A stretch of 64,000 nucleotides of DNA from Calliopsis andreniformis (taxonomy: Eukaryota > Arthropoda > Insecta > Hymenoptera > Andrenidae). Made by a program: the position numbers and the translations under genes. The notes under the pieces are model-generated. The model was not told where the DNA came from. It worked only from the letters and a program-made list of their open reading frames with translations, and did not search any database. Location: positions 930,001-994,000 of the forward strand of contig NW_027480463.1 in the NCBI RefSeq assembly GCF_051401765.1, given 5' to 3'. Shown here piece after piece: positions 25,321 through 39,900 of this stretch; within the stretch, counting starts at the first letter, position 1; each line of letters starts with the position of its first letter.

Positions 25321-26760
25321 CTCAATTCTCAATCCTCAATCCTCAATCCTCAGACCTCAAACATCAATACTCAACCGTCAGTCCTCGTGCTCAATCCACA
25401 ACCCCCAATACTCAATCCTCAATCTTCAATTCTCAATCCTCAATCCTCAATCCTCAATCCTCGGTCCTCAAACCACAATCCTGAATCCTCAATCCTGAAT
25501 CCTCAATCTTCAGCCCTCAGTCCTCAACAATCAGTTGCCAATCCTCAATCCTCAAGGGAATATCATCAATTCACAGCTTTCAATACTCAATACTCAATCT
25601 GCAATCTTCAAATCTCTATCCACAAACATCAATACTCATCACTCAACCCTCAACACTCAGTCTTCAATCCTCAATCCTCAATCCTCAATCCTCAATCCTC
25701 ATTCTTCAATCCTCAACACCCAATCCTCAATCTTCAATCCTCAATCCTCAATCCTCATTTCTCAATCCTCAATCCTCAATCCTCTGACCTCAAACAGCAG
25801 TACTCTACCCTCAGCCCTCGACCTCAATCCACAAACATCAATCCTCAATCCTCAATCTTCAATCATCAATATTCAATCTTCAGTCCTCAATCCTCAATCC
25901 TCAATTCTCAATCCTCAATCCTCAATGTTCAATCCGCAATACCCAATCCTCCATCTTCTATCCGCAATCCTCAATCCTCAATCCTCAATCCTCAATCCTC
26001 AATCCTCAATCTTCAATCCTCAATACTCAATCTTCAATCCTCAATCCTCAATCCTCAATCCTCAATCCTCATTCTTCAATCCTCAATCCTCAATCCTCAA
26101 TCCTCAATCCTCAATCCTCAGACCTCAAACATCAATACTCAACCCTCAGTCCTCGTCCTCAATCCACAACCATCAATCCTCAATCCTCAATATTCAATCA
26201 TCAATATTCAATCTTCAGTCCTCAATCCTCAATCCTCAATCCTCAATCCTCAATCCTCAATGTTCAATCCGCAATACCCAATCCTCAATCTTCTATCCGG
26301 AATCCTCAATCCTCAATCTTCAATCCTCAATACTCAGTCTTCAATCCTCAATCCTCAATACTCAATCCTCAATCCTCAATCCTCATTCTTCAATCCTCAA
26401 CACCCAATCCTCAATCTTCAATCCTCATTCCTCAATCCTCAATTCTCAATCCTCATTCCTCAATCATCAGACCTCAAACATCAATACTCAACCCTCAGTC
26501 CTCGTCCTCAATCCGCAACTCTCAATCGTCGATCCTCAATCTTCAATCATCAATATTCAATCTTCAATCCTCAATCCTCAATCCTCAATACTCAGTCCTC
26601 AATCCTCAATCCTCAATCCTCAATCCTCAATCCCCAGTCCTCAAAGTTCAATCCTCAACAGCCAATCCTCAATCTTCAATCCTCAATCCTCAATCCTCAA
26701 TTCTCAATCCTCAATCCTCAATCCTCAGTCCTCTCTCCTCAAACCTCAATCCTGAATCCT
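25321..26760 (+). repeat. Mosaic segment of earlier modules
   Basis: This segment combines pieces seen before: module A (A3 type) at 25523, module B near 25815 with CTCGACCTC, and C1 near 25925. A B-C1 stretch at 26,120-26,315 matches 20,624-20,812, including the rare CCGGAATCC. Then comes a CTCAGACCTC-CGCAACTCTC stretch like that of the 5,315-offset duplication. It looks like a junction zone between the left and middle parts of the window. Confidence 0.78.
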
Positions 26761-29700
26761 CAATCCTGAATCCTCAAGCTTCAGCCCTTAGTCCTCAACA
26801 ATCAGTTGTCAATCCTCAATCCTCAATAGAATATCATCAATCTACAGTTTTCAATACTCAATACTCAATCTGCAATCTTCAAATCTCTATCCACAAACAT
26901 CAATTCTCATCATTCGACCCTCAACACTCAGTCCTCAATGTTCAATCCTCAATCCTCAATTCTCAATCTTCAATCCTCAATACTGAACCTTCAATCCTCA
27001 ATCCTCAATCCTCAGTCCTCAATCCTCAATCCTCAATCTTAATCTTCAATGCTCAGTACTCAATCTTCAATCCTCAATCCTCAATCCTCAATCCTCAATC
27101 CTCAATCTTCTATCCTTAACAGTCGATCTTCAATCCTGAATACTCAATATTCAATCCTCAATCCTCAATCCTCAATCCTCAATCATCATTCTTCAATCCT
27201 CAATACCCTATCCTCAATCTTCAATCCTCAATACTCAATCCTCAATACCCAATCCTCAATCTTCAATCCTCAATCCTCAATCCTCAATTCTCAATCCTCA
27301 ATCCTCAATCCTCAATTCTCAATCCTCAATCCTCAATCCTCAGTCATCTCTCCTCAAACCTCAATCCTGAATCCTCAATCCCGAATCCTCAAGCTTCAGC
27401 CCTCAGTCCTCAACAATCAGTTGTCAATCCTCAATCCTCAATAGAATATCATCAATTTACAGTTTTCAATACTCAATACTCAATCTGCAATCTTCAAATC
27501 TCTATCCACAATCATCAATTCTCATCATTCAACCCGCAACACTCAGTCCCCAATCCTCAATATTCAATCCTCAATACTCAATCCTCAATCCACAACCCTC
27601 AACCTTCAATCCTCAATACTCAATCTTCAATCCTGAATCCTCAATACTCAATCCTCAATGCTCAACCCTCGATCGTCAATCTTCAATCCTCAATACTCAA
27701 TCCTCAATCCTCAATCCTCAATCCTCAATCCTCAATCCTCAATCCTCATTCTTCAATCCTCAATACCCAATCCTCAATCTTCAACCCTCAATCCTCAATC
27801 CTCAATTCTCAATCCTCAATCCTCAGTCCTCAGTCCTCAAACCTCAATCCTCAACCCTCAGCCCTCATCCTCAATCCTCAATCCTCAATCCTCAATTCTC
27901 AATCTTCAATCCTGAATACTCAATCTTCAATCCTCAATGCTCAGTCCTCAAATTTCAATTCTGAATCCTCAATCCGGAACCCTCAATCTTCAGCCCTCAG
28001 TCCTCAACAATCAGTTGTCAATCCTCAATCCTCAATAGAATATACTCAATTCACAGTTTTAGATACTCAATACTCAATCTGCAGTCTTCAAATCTCTAGC
28101 CACAAACATCAATTCACATCACTCAGCCCTCAACACTCAGTCCTCAATGTTCGATCCTCAATCCTCAATTCTCAATCTTCAATCCTCAATACTGAACCTT
28201 CAATCCTCAATCCTCCATTCTCAGTCCTCAATCCTCAATCCTCAATCTTAATCTTCAATCCTCAGTACTCAATCTTCAATCCTCAATCCTCAATCTTCAA
28301 TCCTCGGTCCTCAATCCTCAATCCTCAATCCTCAATCCTCAGACCTCAGGCATCAACACTCAACCCTCAGTCCTCGTTCTCAGTCCACAATACTCAATCC
28401 TCAATCCTCAATCTTCATTCATCAATATTCAACCTTCAATCCTCAATCCTCAATCCTGAATCCTCAATCCTCAATCCTCAATGTTCAATCCTCAACAGCC
28501 AATACTCAATCTTCAATCCTCAGTCCTCAATCCTCAATTCTCAATCCTCAATCCTCATTCCTCAGTCCTCTCTCCTCAAACCTCAATCCTGAATCCTCAA
28601 TCCTGAATCCTCAAGCTTCAGCCCTCAGTCCTCAACAATCAGTTATCAATCCTCAATCCTCAATAGATTATCCTCAATTCACAGTTTTCAATACTCAATA
28701 CTCAATCCGCAATCTTCAAATCTCTATCTAGAAACATAAATTCTCATCACTCAACCCTCAACACTCAGTATTCAATGTTCAATCCTCATCCTCATTTCTG
28801 ATTCTTCAACCCTCAATCCTCAATCCTCAATTCTCAATCCTCAATCCTCAGACCACAGTCCTCAAACCTCAATCCTCAACCCTCAACCCTCATCCTGAAT
28901 CCTCAATCCTCAATCCTCAATTCTCAATCCTCAATCCTCTGTCCTTAGTCCTCAAACCTTAATCCTCAACCCTCAGCCCTCATCCTCAATCCTCAATCCT
29001 CAATCTTCATTCATCAATATTCAACCTTCAATCCTCAATCCTCAATCCTCAATCTTCAATCCTCACTCCTCAAAGTTCAACCCTCAACAGCCAATCCTCA
29101 ATCTTCAATCCTCAATCCTCAATCCTCAATTCTCAATCCTCAATCCTCAATCCTCAGTCCTCCCTCCTCAAACCTCAATCCTGAATCCACAACCCTGAAT
29201 CCTCAATCTTCAGCACTCAGTCCTCAACAATCAGTGGTCCATCCTCAATCCTCAATAGAATATCATGATTTCACAGTTTTCAAGTCTCAATACTCAACCT
29301 GCAATCTTCAAATCTCTATCCACAAACAGCAATTCTCATCACTCAACCCTCAACACTCAGTCCCCAATCCTCAATATTCAAGCCTCAATCCTCAATCCTC
29401 AATCCTCAATCCTCAACCTTCAATCCTCAATACTGAATCTTCTATCCTCAATCCCCAACCCTCAATCCTCAATTCGCAATCCTCAATAGTCGATCTTCAA
29501 TCCTCAATACTCAATATTCAATCCTCAATCCTCAATCCTCAATCCTCAATCCTCAATCCTCAATCTTCAATCCTCAATCCTCAATCCTCAATCCTCAATC
29601 CTCAATCCTCAATCCTCAATCTTCAATCCTCAATACTCAATCTTCAATCCTCAATCCTCAATCCTCAATCCTCAATCCTCAATCTTCAATCCTCAATACT

Positions 29701-32700
29701 CAATCTTCAATCCTCAATCCTCAATCCTCAATCCTCAATCCTCAATCCTCAATCCTCAATCGTCAACCTTCAATCCTCAATACTCAATCTTCAATACTCA
29801 ATCCGCTGTCCTCAATACACAATCCTCATTCGTCAATCCTAAATCCTCAATCCTCAATTCTCAATCCTCAATCCTCAGTCCTCAGACCTCAATCATAAAT
29901 ATTCAACCCTCAGTCCTCGCCCTCAATCCACAACCCTCAATCCTCAATCCTCAATCCTCAATCCTCAATCTTCAACCCTCAATCCTCAATCCTCAATCCT
30001 CAATCCTCAATCCTCAATCCTCAATCCTCAATCTTCAATCCTCAACACTCAATCTTCAATCCTCAATCCTCAATCCTCAATCCTCAATCCTCAATATTCA
30101 ATCCTCGATGCTCAATATTCAATCCTCAATGCTCAATACTCAATCCCAGATCCTCATTCTTCAATCCTCATTCTTCAATCCTCAATACCCAATCCTCAAT
30201 CTTCAATCCTCAATCCTCAATCCTCAGTTCGCAATCCTCAATCCTCAATCCTCAGACCTCAGGCATCAACACTCAACCCTCTGTCCTCGTTCTCAATCCT
30301 CAACCCTCAATCCTCAAGCCTCAACCTTCATTCATCAAAATTCAACCTTCAATCCTCAATCCTCAATCCTCAATCCTCAATCCTCAATGGTCAATCCTCA
30401 ATACCCGATCCTCAGTCTTCAATCCTCAACCCTCAATCCTCAATCCTCAATCGTCAATCCTCAATCCTCAATCCTCAGTCGTCAAACCTCAATCCTGAAT
30501 CCTCAATCCTGAATCCTCAATCTTCAGCCCTCAGTCCTCAACAATCAGTGGTCCATCCTCAATCCTCAATAGAATATCATGATTTCACAGTTTTCAATAC
30601 TCAATACTCAACCTGCAATCTTCAAATCTCTATCCACAAACATCAATTCTCATCACTCAACCCTCAACACTCAGTCCCCAATCCTCAATATTCAAGCCTC
30701 AATCCTCAATCCTCAATCCACAATCCTCAACCTTCAATCCTCAATACTCAATCTTCTATCCTCAATCCCCAACCCTCAATCCTCAATTCGCAATCCTCAA
30801 TAGTCGATCTTCAATCCTCAATACTCAATATTCAATCCTCAATGCTCAGTCCTCAATCCTCAATCCTCATTCTTCAATCCTCAATGCCCAATCCTCAACC
30901 TTCAACCCTCAATCCTCAATCCTCAATTCTCAATCCTCAATCCTCAGTCCTCAGTCCTCAAACCTCAATCCTCAACCCACAGCCCTCATCCTCAGTCCTC
31001 AATCCTCAATCCTCAATTCTCAGTCTTCAATCCTCAATACTCAATCTTCAATCCTCAATGCTCAGTCCTCAAATTCCAATTCTGAATCCTCAATCCGGAA
31101 CCCTCAATCTTCAGCCCTCAGTCTTCAACAATCGGTTGTCAATCCTCAATCCTCAATAGAATATACTGAATTCACAGTTTTCAATACTCAATACTCAATC
31201 TGCAATCTTCAAATCTCTATCCACAAACATCAATTCTCGTCACTGAACCTTCAACACTCAGTCCTCAATGTTCAACCCTCAATCCTCAATTCTCAACCTT
31301 CAATCCTCAATACTGAACCTTGAATCCTCAATCCTCAATCCTCAGTCCTCAATCCTCAATCCTCACTCTTAATCTTCAATCCTCAATCCTCAATCCTCAA
31401 TCCTCAATCCTCAATCTTCAATCCTCAATACACAATCTTCAATCCTCAATCCTCAATCCTCAATCCTCAATCCTCAATCCTCAATCTTAACCTTCAACCC
31501 TCAGTACTCAATCTTCAATCCTCAATCCTCAATCTTCAATCCTCAATACTCAATCTTCAATCTTGAATCCTCAATACTCAATCTTCAATCTTGAATCCTC
31601 AATACTCAATCTTCAATCCTCAATCCGCTGTCCTCAATCCTCAATCCTCATTCGTCAATCCTCAATACTCGATCCTCAATCTTCAATCCTCAATCCTCAA
31701 TTCTCAATCTTCAATCCTCAATACTGAACCTTCAATCCTCAATCCTCCATCCTCAGTCCTCAATCCTCAATCCTGAATATTAATCTTCAATCCTTAGTAC
31801 TCAATCTTAATCTTCAATCCTCTTTACTCAATCTTCAATTCTCAATCCTCAATCCTCAATCCTCAATCCTCAATCTTCAATCCTCAATACTCAATCTTCA
31901 ATCCTCTATCCTCAATCCTCAATCCTCAATCCTCAATCCTCAATCCTCAATCCTCGATCGTCAATCTTCAATCCTCAATACTCAATCTTCAATCCTCAAT
32001 CCGCTGTCCTCAATCCTCAATCCTCATTCGTCAATCCTCAATACCCAATCCTCAATCTTCAATCCTCAATCCTCAATTCTCAACTCTCAATCCTCAATCC
32101 TCAGACCTCAGACATCAATATTCAACACTCAGTCCTCGTCCTCAATCCACAACTCTCAATCCTCAACCCTCAATGTTTAATCATCAATATTCAATCTTCA
32201 ATCCTCAATCCTCGATCCTCAATCCTCAATCCTCAATCCTCAATCTTCACTCCTCAAACGTCAATCCTCAATCCTCAATGTTCAAACCTCAATACCCAAT
32301 CCTCAGTCTTCAATCCTCAATCCTCCGTCCTCAATTCTCAATCCTCAATCCACAATCCTCAGACCTCAAACCTCAATCCTGAATCCTCAATCCTGAATCT
32401 TCAATCTTCAGCCCTCAGTCCTCAACAATCAGTGGTCCATCCTCAATCCTCAATAGAATATCATGATTTCACAGTTTTCAATACTCAATACTCAACCTGC
32501 AATCTTCAAATCTCTATCCACAAACATCAATTCTCGTCACTCAACCCTCAACACTCAGTCCCCAATTCTCAATATTCAAGCCTCAATCCTCAGTCCTCAA
32601 TCCACAATCCTCAACCTTCACCCCTCAATACTCAATCTTCAATCCTCAATCCCCAACCCTCGATCCACAATTCGCAATCCTCAATAGTCGATCTTCAATC

Positions 32701-33580
32701 CTCAATACTCAATATTCAATCCTCAATCCTCAATCCTCAATCCTCAATCATCATTCTTCAATCCTCCACACCCTATCCTCAATCTTCAATCCGCAATCCT
32801 CAATCCTCAATACCCAATCCTCAATCTTCAATCCTCAATCCTCAATCCTCAATTCTCAATCCTCAATCCTCAGTCCTCATACCTCAATCATAAATATTCA
32901 ACCCTCAGTCCTCGTCCTCAATCCACAACCCTCAAGCTTCAGCCCTCAGTCCTCAACAATCAGTTGTCTATCCTCAATCCTCAATAGAATATCACCAATT
33001 TACAGTTTTCAATACTCAATACTCAATCTGCAATCTTCAAATCTCTATCCACAAACATCAATTCTCATCATTCAACCCTCAACACTCAGTCCCCAATCCT
33101 CAATATTCAATCCTCAATCCTCAATCCTCAATCCACAATCCTCAACCTTCAATCCTCAATACTCAATCTTCAATCCTCAATCCTCAATACTCAATCCTCA
33201 ATGCTCAATCCTCGATCGTCAATCTTCAATCCTCAATACTCAATCTTCAATCCTCAATCCTCAATCCCCAATCCTTAACACTCAGTACTCAATCTTCAAT
33301 CCTCAATCCTCAATCGTCAATCCTCAATCCTCAATCTTCAATCCTCAATAGTCGATCTTCAATCCTCAATACTCAATCCTCAATCCTCAATCCTCAATCC
33401 TCTATCCTCAATCGTCAATCTTAAATCCACAATCCTCAATTCGCAATCCTCAATCCTCAATCCTCAGGCCTCAAGTATCAATACTCAATCCTCAGTCCTC
33501 GTCCTCAATCCACAACCCTCAATCCTCAATCCTCAATCCTCAATCCTCAATCTTCAATCCTCAATCCTCAATCCTCAATC
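26761..33580 (+). repeat. Middle array segment, AAGCTT and ATGATTTC module A copies
   Basis: Module A copies begin near 26794, 27409, 28003, 28631, 29223, 30537, 31124, 32421 and 32952, many spaced about 590-630 bp, so this is a fairly regular higher-order repeat of about 0.6 kb. Between them are CTCAAACCTCAATCC and CCCTCAGCCCTCATCC units, CTTAATCTTC units and GTTCAATCCTCAACAGCC blocks. C1 and E modules are nearly gone. I see nothing gene-like. Confidence 0.83.
30537..30676 (+). repeat. Module A, ATGATTTC subfamily (A2)
   Basis: Diagnostics are CAATCAGTGGTCCATCC and AGAATATCATGATTTCACAG, followed by ACTCAACCTGC and, downstream, CAATATTCAAGCCTC. Copies start near 29223, 30537, 32421, 33742, 38833, 40700, 45145, 46082, 51003, 56593, 58045 (hybrid with GTTGTCC and AGAACATC) and 59623. 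A variant with GTGGTCAATCC and ATCATGAATTC starts near 34964, 41922 and 44390. No copy lies left of 29 kb. ATGATTTC supplies an ATG that starts many short spurious frames. Confidence 0.88.
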
Positions 33581-34518
33581 CTCAATCCTCAATCCTCAAT
33601 CCTCAATGTTCAATCCTCAACAGACAATCCTCAATCCTCAATCCTCAATCCTCAATCCACAATGCTCAATCCTCAATCCTCAGTCCTCAAACCTCAATCC
33701 TGAATCCTCAATCCTGAATCCTCAATCTTCAGCCCTCAGTCCTCAACAGTCAGTGGTCCATCCTCAATCCTCAATAGAATATCATGATTTCACAGCTTTC
33801 AATTCTCAATACTCAACCTGCAATCTTCAAATCTCTATCCTCAAACATCAATTCTCATCACTTAACCCTCAACACTCAGTCCCCAATCCTCAATATTCGA
33901 GCCTCAAACCTCAATCCTCAATCCACAATCCTCAATCTTCAATACTCAATACTCAATCTTCAATCCTCAATCCCCAAGTCTCAATCCTCAATTCGCAATC
34001 CTCAATAGTCGATCTTCAATCCTCAATACTCAATATTCAATCCTCAATCCTCAATACTCAATCCTCAATAATCATTCTTCAATCCTCAATACCCTATCCT
34101 CAATCTTCAATCCTCAATCCTCAATCCTCAATACCCTATCCTCAATCTTCAATCCTCAATCCTCAAACCTCAATCCTCAATTCTCAATCCTCAATCCTCA
34201 ATCCTCAGACCTCAAACATAAATATTCAACCCTCAGTCCTCGTCCTCAATCCACAACCCTCAATCCTCAATCCTCAATCCTCAACCCTCAATCTTCAATC
34301 CTCAATCCTCAATACTCAATCCTCGATCCTCAATCCTCAATCCTCAATCTTCAATCCTCAATACTCAATCCTCAATCCTCAATCTTAATCTTCAATCCTC
34401 AGTACTCAGTCTTCAATCCTCAATCCTCAATCCTCAATCCTCAATCCTCAATCTTCAATCCTCAATACTCAATCTTCAATCCTCAATCCTCAATCCTGAA
34501 TCCTCAATCCTCAATCCT

Positions 34519-35640
34519 CAGTCCTCAATCGTCAATCTTCAATCCTCAATACTCAATCTTCAATCCTCAATCCTCTGTCCTCAATCCTCAATCCTCATTC
34601 TTCTATCCTCAATACCCAATCCTCAATCTTAAATCCTCAATCCTCAATTCGCAATCCTCAATCCTCAATCCTCAGGCCTCAAGTATCAATACTCAACCCT
34701 CAGTCCTCGTCCTCAATCCACGACCTTCAATCCTCAATCCTCAATCTTCATTCATCAATATTCAACCTTCAATCCTCAATCCTCAATCCTCAATCCTCTA
34801 TCCTCAATCCTCAATGGTCAATCCTCAATACCCGATCCTCAGTCTTCAATCCTCAACCCTCAATCCTCAATCCTCAATCGTCAATCCTCAATCCTCAATC
34901 CTCAGTCGTCAAACCTCAGTCCTGAATCCTCAAACCTGAATCCTCAAACTTCAGCCCTCAGTCCTCAACAATCAGTGGTCAATCCTCAATCCTCAATAGA
35001 ATATCATGAATTCACAGTTTTCAATACTCAATACTCAACCTGCAATCTTCAAATCTCTATCCACAAACATCAATTCTCATCACTCAACCCTCAACACTCA
35101 GTCCCCAATCCTCAATATTCAAGCCTCAATCCTCAATCCTCAATCCACAATCCTCAACCTTCAATCCTCAATACTCAATCTTCAATCCTCAATCCTCAAT
35201 CCTCAATCCTCAGTTCGCAATCCTCAATAGTCAATCTTCAATCCTCAATACTCAATATTCAATCCTCAATCCTCAATCCTCAATCCTCAATCCTCATTCT
35301 TCGATCCTCAATACCCAATCCTCAATCTTCAATCCTCAATCCTAAATCCTCAATTCTCAATCCTCAATCCTCTGTCCTTAGTCCTCAAACCTCAATCCTC
35401 AACCCTCAGCCCTCATCCTCAATCCTCAATCCTCAATCCTCAATTCTCAATCCTCAATCCTCAGTTCGCAATCCTCAATAGTCAATCTTCAATCCTCAAT
35501 ACTCAATATTCAATCCTCAATCCTCAATCCTCAATCCTCAATCCTCATTCTTCGATCCTCAATACCCAATCCTCAATCTTCGATCCTCAATACCCAATCC
35601 TCAATCTTCAATCCTCAATCCTCAATCCTCAATTCTCAAT
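34519..35640 (+). repeat. Triplicated 1.1-kb block, copy 1
   Basis: This part of the 3.4-kb duplication occurs a third time. The CAGTCCTCAATCGTC mark is near 34519, 41477 and 43945 (offsets 6,958 and 2,468). The block contains the ATCATGAATTC form of module A and two runs of CCTCTGTCCTTAGTCC with CTCATTCTTCGATCC units. All three copies stay close to identical. Confidence 0.88.
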
Positions 35641-35829
35641 CCTCAATCCTCTGTCCTTAGTCCTCAAACCTCAATCCTCAACCCTCAGCCCTCATCCTCA
35701 ATCCTCAATCCTCAATCCTCAATTCTCAATCTTCAATCCTCAATACTCAATCTTCAATCCTCAATGCTCAGTCCTCAAATATCAATTCTGAATCCACAAT
35801 CCGGAACCCTCAATCTTCAGCCCTCAGTC

Positions 35830-35969
35830 CTCAACAATCAGTTGTCAATCCTCAATCCTCAAATAGAATATCCTCAATTCACAGTTTTCAATACTCAATA
35901 CCCAATCTGCAATCTTCAAATCTCTATCCACAATCATCAATTCTCATCACTCAACCCTCAACACTCAGT
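35830..35969 (+). repeat. Module A, CTCAAATAGAATATCC subfamily (A8)
   Basis: One extra A in CTCAAATAGAATATCC and CAATACCCAATCTGC distinguish this copy and its duplicate at 42788 from all others. The extra base shifts the heptamer register by one within the module, so these two copies are about 141 bp. They are partners in the 6,958-offset duplication. Confidence 0.85.
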
Positions 35970-36943
35970 CCTCAATTTTCAATCCTCAATACCCAACCAT
36001 TAATCCTCAATCCTCAATCCTCAGTCTTCAATCCTCAGTCCCCAATCCTCAATCTTCAATCGTCAATCCTCAATCCTCAATCCTCAATCCTCAATCCTCA
36101 ATCTTCGATCCTCAATACTCAATCTTCAATCCTCAAACCTCAATCCTCAATCCTCAATCTTCAATCCTCAATCCTCAATCCTCAATCCTCAATCCTCAAT
36201 GCTCATTCTTCAATCCTCAATACCCAAGCCTCAATCTTCAATCCTCAATCCTCAATCCTCAATTCTCAATCCATAATCTTCAATCCTCAGACCACAGACA
36301 TCAATACTCAACCCTCAGTCCTCGTTCTCAGTCCACAACCCTCAATCCTCAATCCTCAATCTTCATTCATCAATATTCAACCTTCAATCCTCAATCCTCA
36401 ATCCTGAATCATCAATCCTCAATCCTCAATGTTCAATCCTCAACAGCCAATCCTCAATGTTCAATCCTCAGTCCTCAATCCTCAATTCTCAATCCTCAAT
36501 CCTCATTCCTCAGTCCTCTATCCTCAAACCTCAATCCTGAATCCTCAATCCTGAATCCTCAAGCTTCAGCCCTCAGTCCTCAACAATCAGTTGTCAATCC
36601 TCAATCCCCAATAGAATATCCTCAATTCACAGTTTTCAATACTCAATACTCAATCCGCAATCTTCAAATCTCTATCCAGAAACATAAATTCTCATCACTC
36701 AACCCTCAACACTCAGTATTCAATGTTCAATCCTCATCCTCAATTCTGAATCTTCAATCCTCAATACTGAATCTTCAATTCGCAATCCTCAATCCCCAAT
36801 CCTGAATCCTCAATGCTCAATCCTCAATGCTCAATCCTCGATCGTCAATCTTCAATCCTCAATACTCAATCTTCAATCCTCAATCCTCAATCCTCAATCC
36901 TCAATCCTCATTCTTCAACCCTCAATACCCAATCCTCAATCTT

Positions 36944-39900
36944 CAACCCTCAATCCTCAATCCTCAATTCTCAAACCTCAATCCTCAGACCTCAGTCCTC
37001 AAACCTCAATCCTCAACCCTCAGCCCTCATCCTGAATCCTCAATCCTCAATCCTCAATTCTCAGTCCTCAATCCTCTGTCCTTAGTCCTCAAACATTAAT
37101 CCTCAACCCTCAGCCAACATCCTCAATCCTCAATCCTCAATCCTCAATCCTCAAAGTTCAATCCTCAACAGCCAATCGTCAATCTTCAATCCTCAATCCT
37201 CAATCCTCAATTCTCAATCCTCAATCCTCAATCCTCAGTCCTCTCTCCTCAAACCTCAATCCTGAATCCTCAATCCTGAATCCTCAAGCTTCAGCCCTGA
37301 GTCCTCAACAATCAGTTGTCAATCCTCAATCCTCAATAGAATATCATCAATTTACAGTTTTCAATACTCAATACTCAATCTGCAATCTTCAAATCTCTAT
37401 CCACAAACATCAATTCTCATCATTCAACCCTCAACACTCAGTCCTCAATGTTCAATCCTCAATCCTCAATTCTCAATCTTCAATCCTCAATACTGAACCT
37501 TCAATCCTCAATCCTCAATTCTCAGTCCTCAATCCTCAATCCTCAATCTTAATCTTCAATGCTCAGTACTCAATGTTCAATCCTCAATCCTCAATCCTCA
37601 ATCCTCAATCCTCAATCCTCAATACCCAATCCTCAATCTTCAATTCTCAATCCTCAATCCTCAATCCTCAATCCTCAATCCTCAATCCTCAATCCTCAAT
37701 CTTCAATCCTCAATACTCAATCTTCAATCCTCAATCCTCAATCCTCAATCCTCAATCCTCAATCCTCAATATTCAATCCTCAATACTCAATATTCAACCC
37801 TCAATGCTCAATACTCAATCCCCAATCCTCATTCTTCAATGCTCAGTCCTCAAATTTCAATTCTGAATCCTCAATACGGAACCCTCAATCTTCAGCCCTC
37901 AGACCTCAACAATCAGTTGTCAATCCTCAGTCCTCAATAGAATATACTCGATTCACAGTTTTCAATACTCAATACTCAATCTGCAGTCTTCAAATCTGTA
38001 TCCACAAACATCAATTCTCATCATTCAACCGTCAACACTCAGTCCTCAATGTTCAATCCTCAATCCTCAATTCTCAATCTTCAATCCTCAATACTGAACC
38101 TTCAATCCTCAATCCTCAATCCTCAGTCCTCAATCCTCAATCCTCAATCTTAATCTTCAATGCTCAGTACTCAATCCTCAATCCTCAATCCTCAATCCTC
38201 AATCCTCAATCCTCAATCTTCAGTCCTCAATAGTCGATCTTCAATCCTCAATCCTCAATCCTCAATCCTCAATCCTCAATCCTCAATCCTCTATCCTCAA
38301 TCTTAATCTTCAATCCTCAATCCTCAATCCTCAACCTTCAATACTCGATACTCAACCTTCAATCGTCAATCCTCAATCCTCAATCCTCAATCCCCAATCC
38401 TCAATCCTCAATCGACAATCTTCAATCCTCAATACTCAATCTTCAATCCTCAATCCTCTGTCCTCAATCCTCATTCTTCAAGCCTCAATACCGAATCCTC
38501 AATCTTAAATCCTCAATCCTCAATTCGCAATCCTCAATCCTCAATCCTCAGGCCTCAAGTATCAATACTCAACCCTCAGTCCTCGTCCTCAATCCACGAC
38601 CTACAATCCTCAATCCTCAATCTTCATTCATCAATATTCAACCTTCAATCCTCAATCCTCAATACTCAATCCTCAATCCTCAATCCTCAATGTTCAATCC
38701 TCAATACCCGATCCTCAGGCTTCAATCCTCAACCCTCGATCCTCAATCCTCAGTCCTCAAACCTCAACCCTCAGTCTTCAAACCTCAATCCTGAATCCAC
38801 AATCCTGAATCCTCAATCTTCAGCACTCAGTCCTCAACAATCAGTGGTCCATCCTCAGTCCTCAATAGAATATCATGATTTCAGAGTTTTCAAGTCTCAG
38901 TACTCAACATGCAATCTTCAAATCTCTATCCTCAAACAGTAATTCTCATCACTCAACCCTCAACACTCAGTCCCCAATCCTCAATATTCAAGCCTCAATC
39001 CTCAATCCTCAATCCTCAATCCTCAACCTTCAATCCTCAATACTGAATCTTCTATCCTCAATCCCCAACCCTCAATCCTCAATTCGCAATCCTCAATCCT
39101 CAATCCTCAATCCTCAATGTTCAATCCTCAACAGACAATCCTCAATCTTCAATCCTCAATCCTCAATCCTCAATCCTCAATTCTCAATCCTCAATCCTCA
39201 ATCCTCAGTCCTCTCTCCTCAAACCTAAATCCTGAGTCCTCAATCCTGAATCCTCAAGCTTCAGCCCTCAGTCCTCAACAATCAGTTGTCAATCCTCAAT
39301 CCTCAATAGAATATCATCAATTCACAGCTTTCAATACTCAATACTCAATCTGCAATCTTCAAATCTCTATCCACAAACGTCAATTCTCATCATTCAACCC
39401 TCAACACTCAGTCCCCAATCCTGAATATTCAATTGTCAATCCTCAATCCTCAATCCACAATCCTCAACCTTCAATCCTCAATACTCAATCTTCGATCCTC
39501 AATCCTTAATACTCAATCCTCAATTCTCAATCCTCGATCGTCAATCTTCAATCCTCAATACTCAATCTTCAATCCTCAATCCCCAATCCTCAATCCTCAA
39601 TCCTCATTCTTCAATCCTCAATACCCAATCCTCAACCTTCAACCCTCAATCCTCAATCCTGAATTCTCAATCCTCAATCCTCAGTCCTCAGTCCTCAAAC
39701 CTCAATCCTCAACCCTCAGCCCTCATCCTCAATCCTCAATCCTCAATCCTCAATTCTCAATCCTCAATCCTCAATACTCAATCTTGAATACTCAATGCTC
39801 AGTCCTCAAATTTCAATTCTGAATCCTCAATCCGGAACCCTCAATCTTCAGCCCTCAGTCTTCAACAATAGGTTGTTAATCCTCAATCCTCAATAGAATA

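Larger units (their letters stand above)
33581..36943 (+). repeat. 3.4-kb duplication, offset 6,958, copy 1
   Basis: It matches 40539-43902 at a constant offset of 6,958 from GTTCAATCCTCAACAGAC near 33608 (partner 40566), through module A at 33742, 34964, 35830 and 36589. Only scattered base changes were noted, for example CCACAATGCTC against CCACAACGCTC near 33663. A one-base insertion in the partner near 43455 makes the final offset 6,959. The right end is near 36943, where CTTCAACCCTC meets CTTCAATCCTC. Confidence 0.9.

Noticed and set aside
30548..31159. Repeated short predicted proteins beginning with VHPQSSIEYHDF or ISQFSILNTQPAIFK, seen many times between 29 and 60 kb
   Set aside because: They are two frames of the same module A copy (ATGATTTC subfamily). 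Their conservation follows DNA-level duplication, and both frames are equally conserved.
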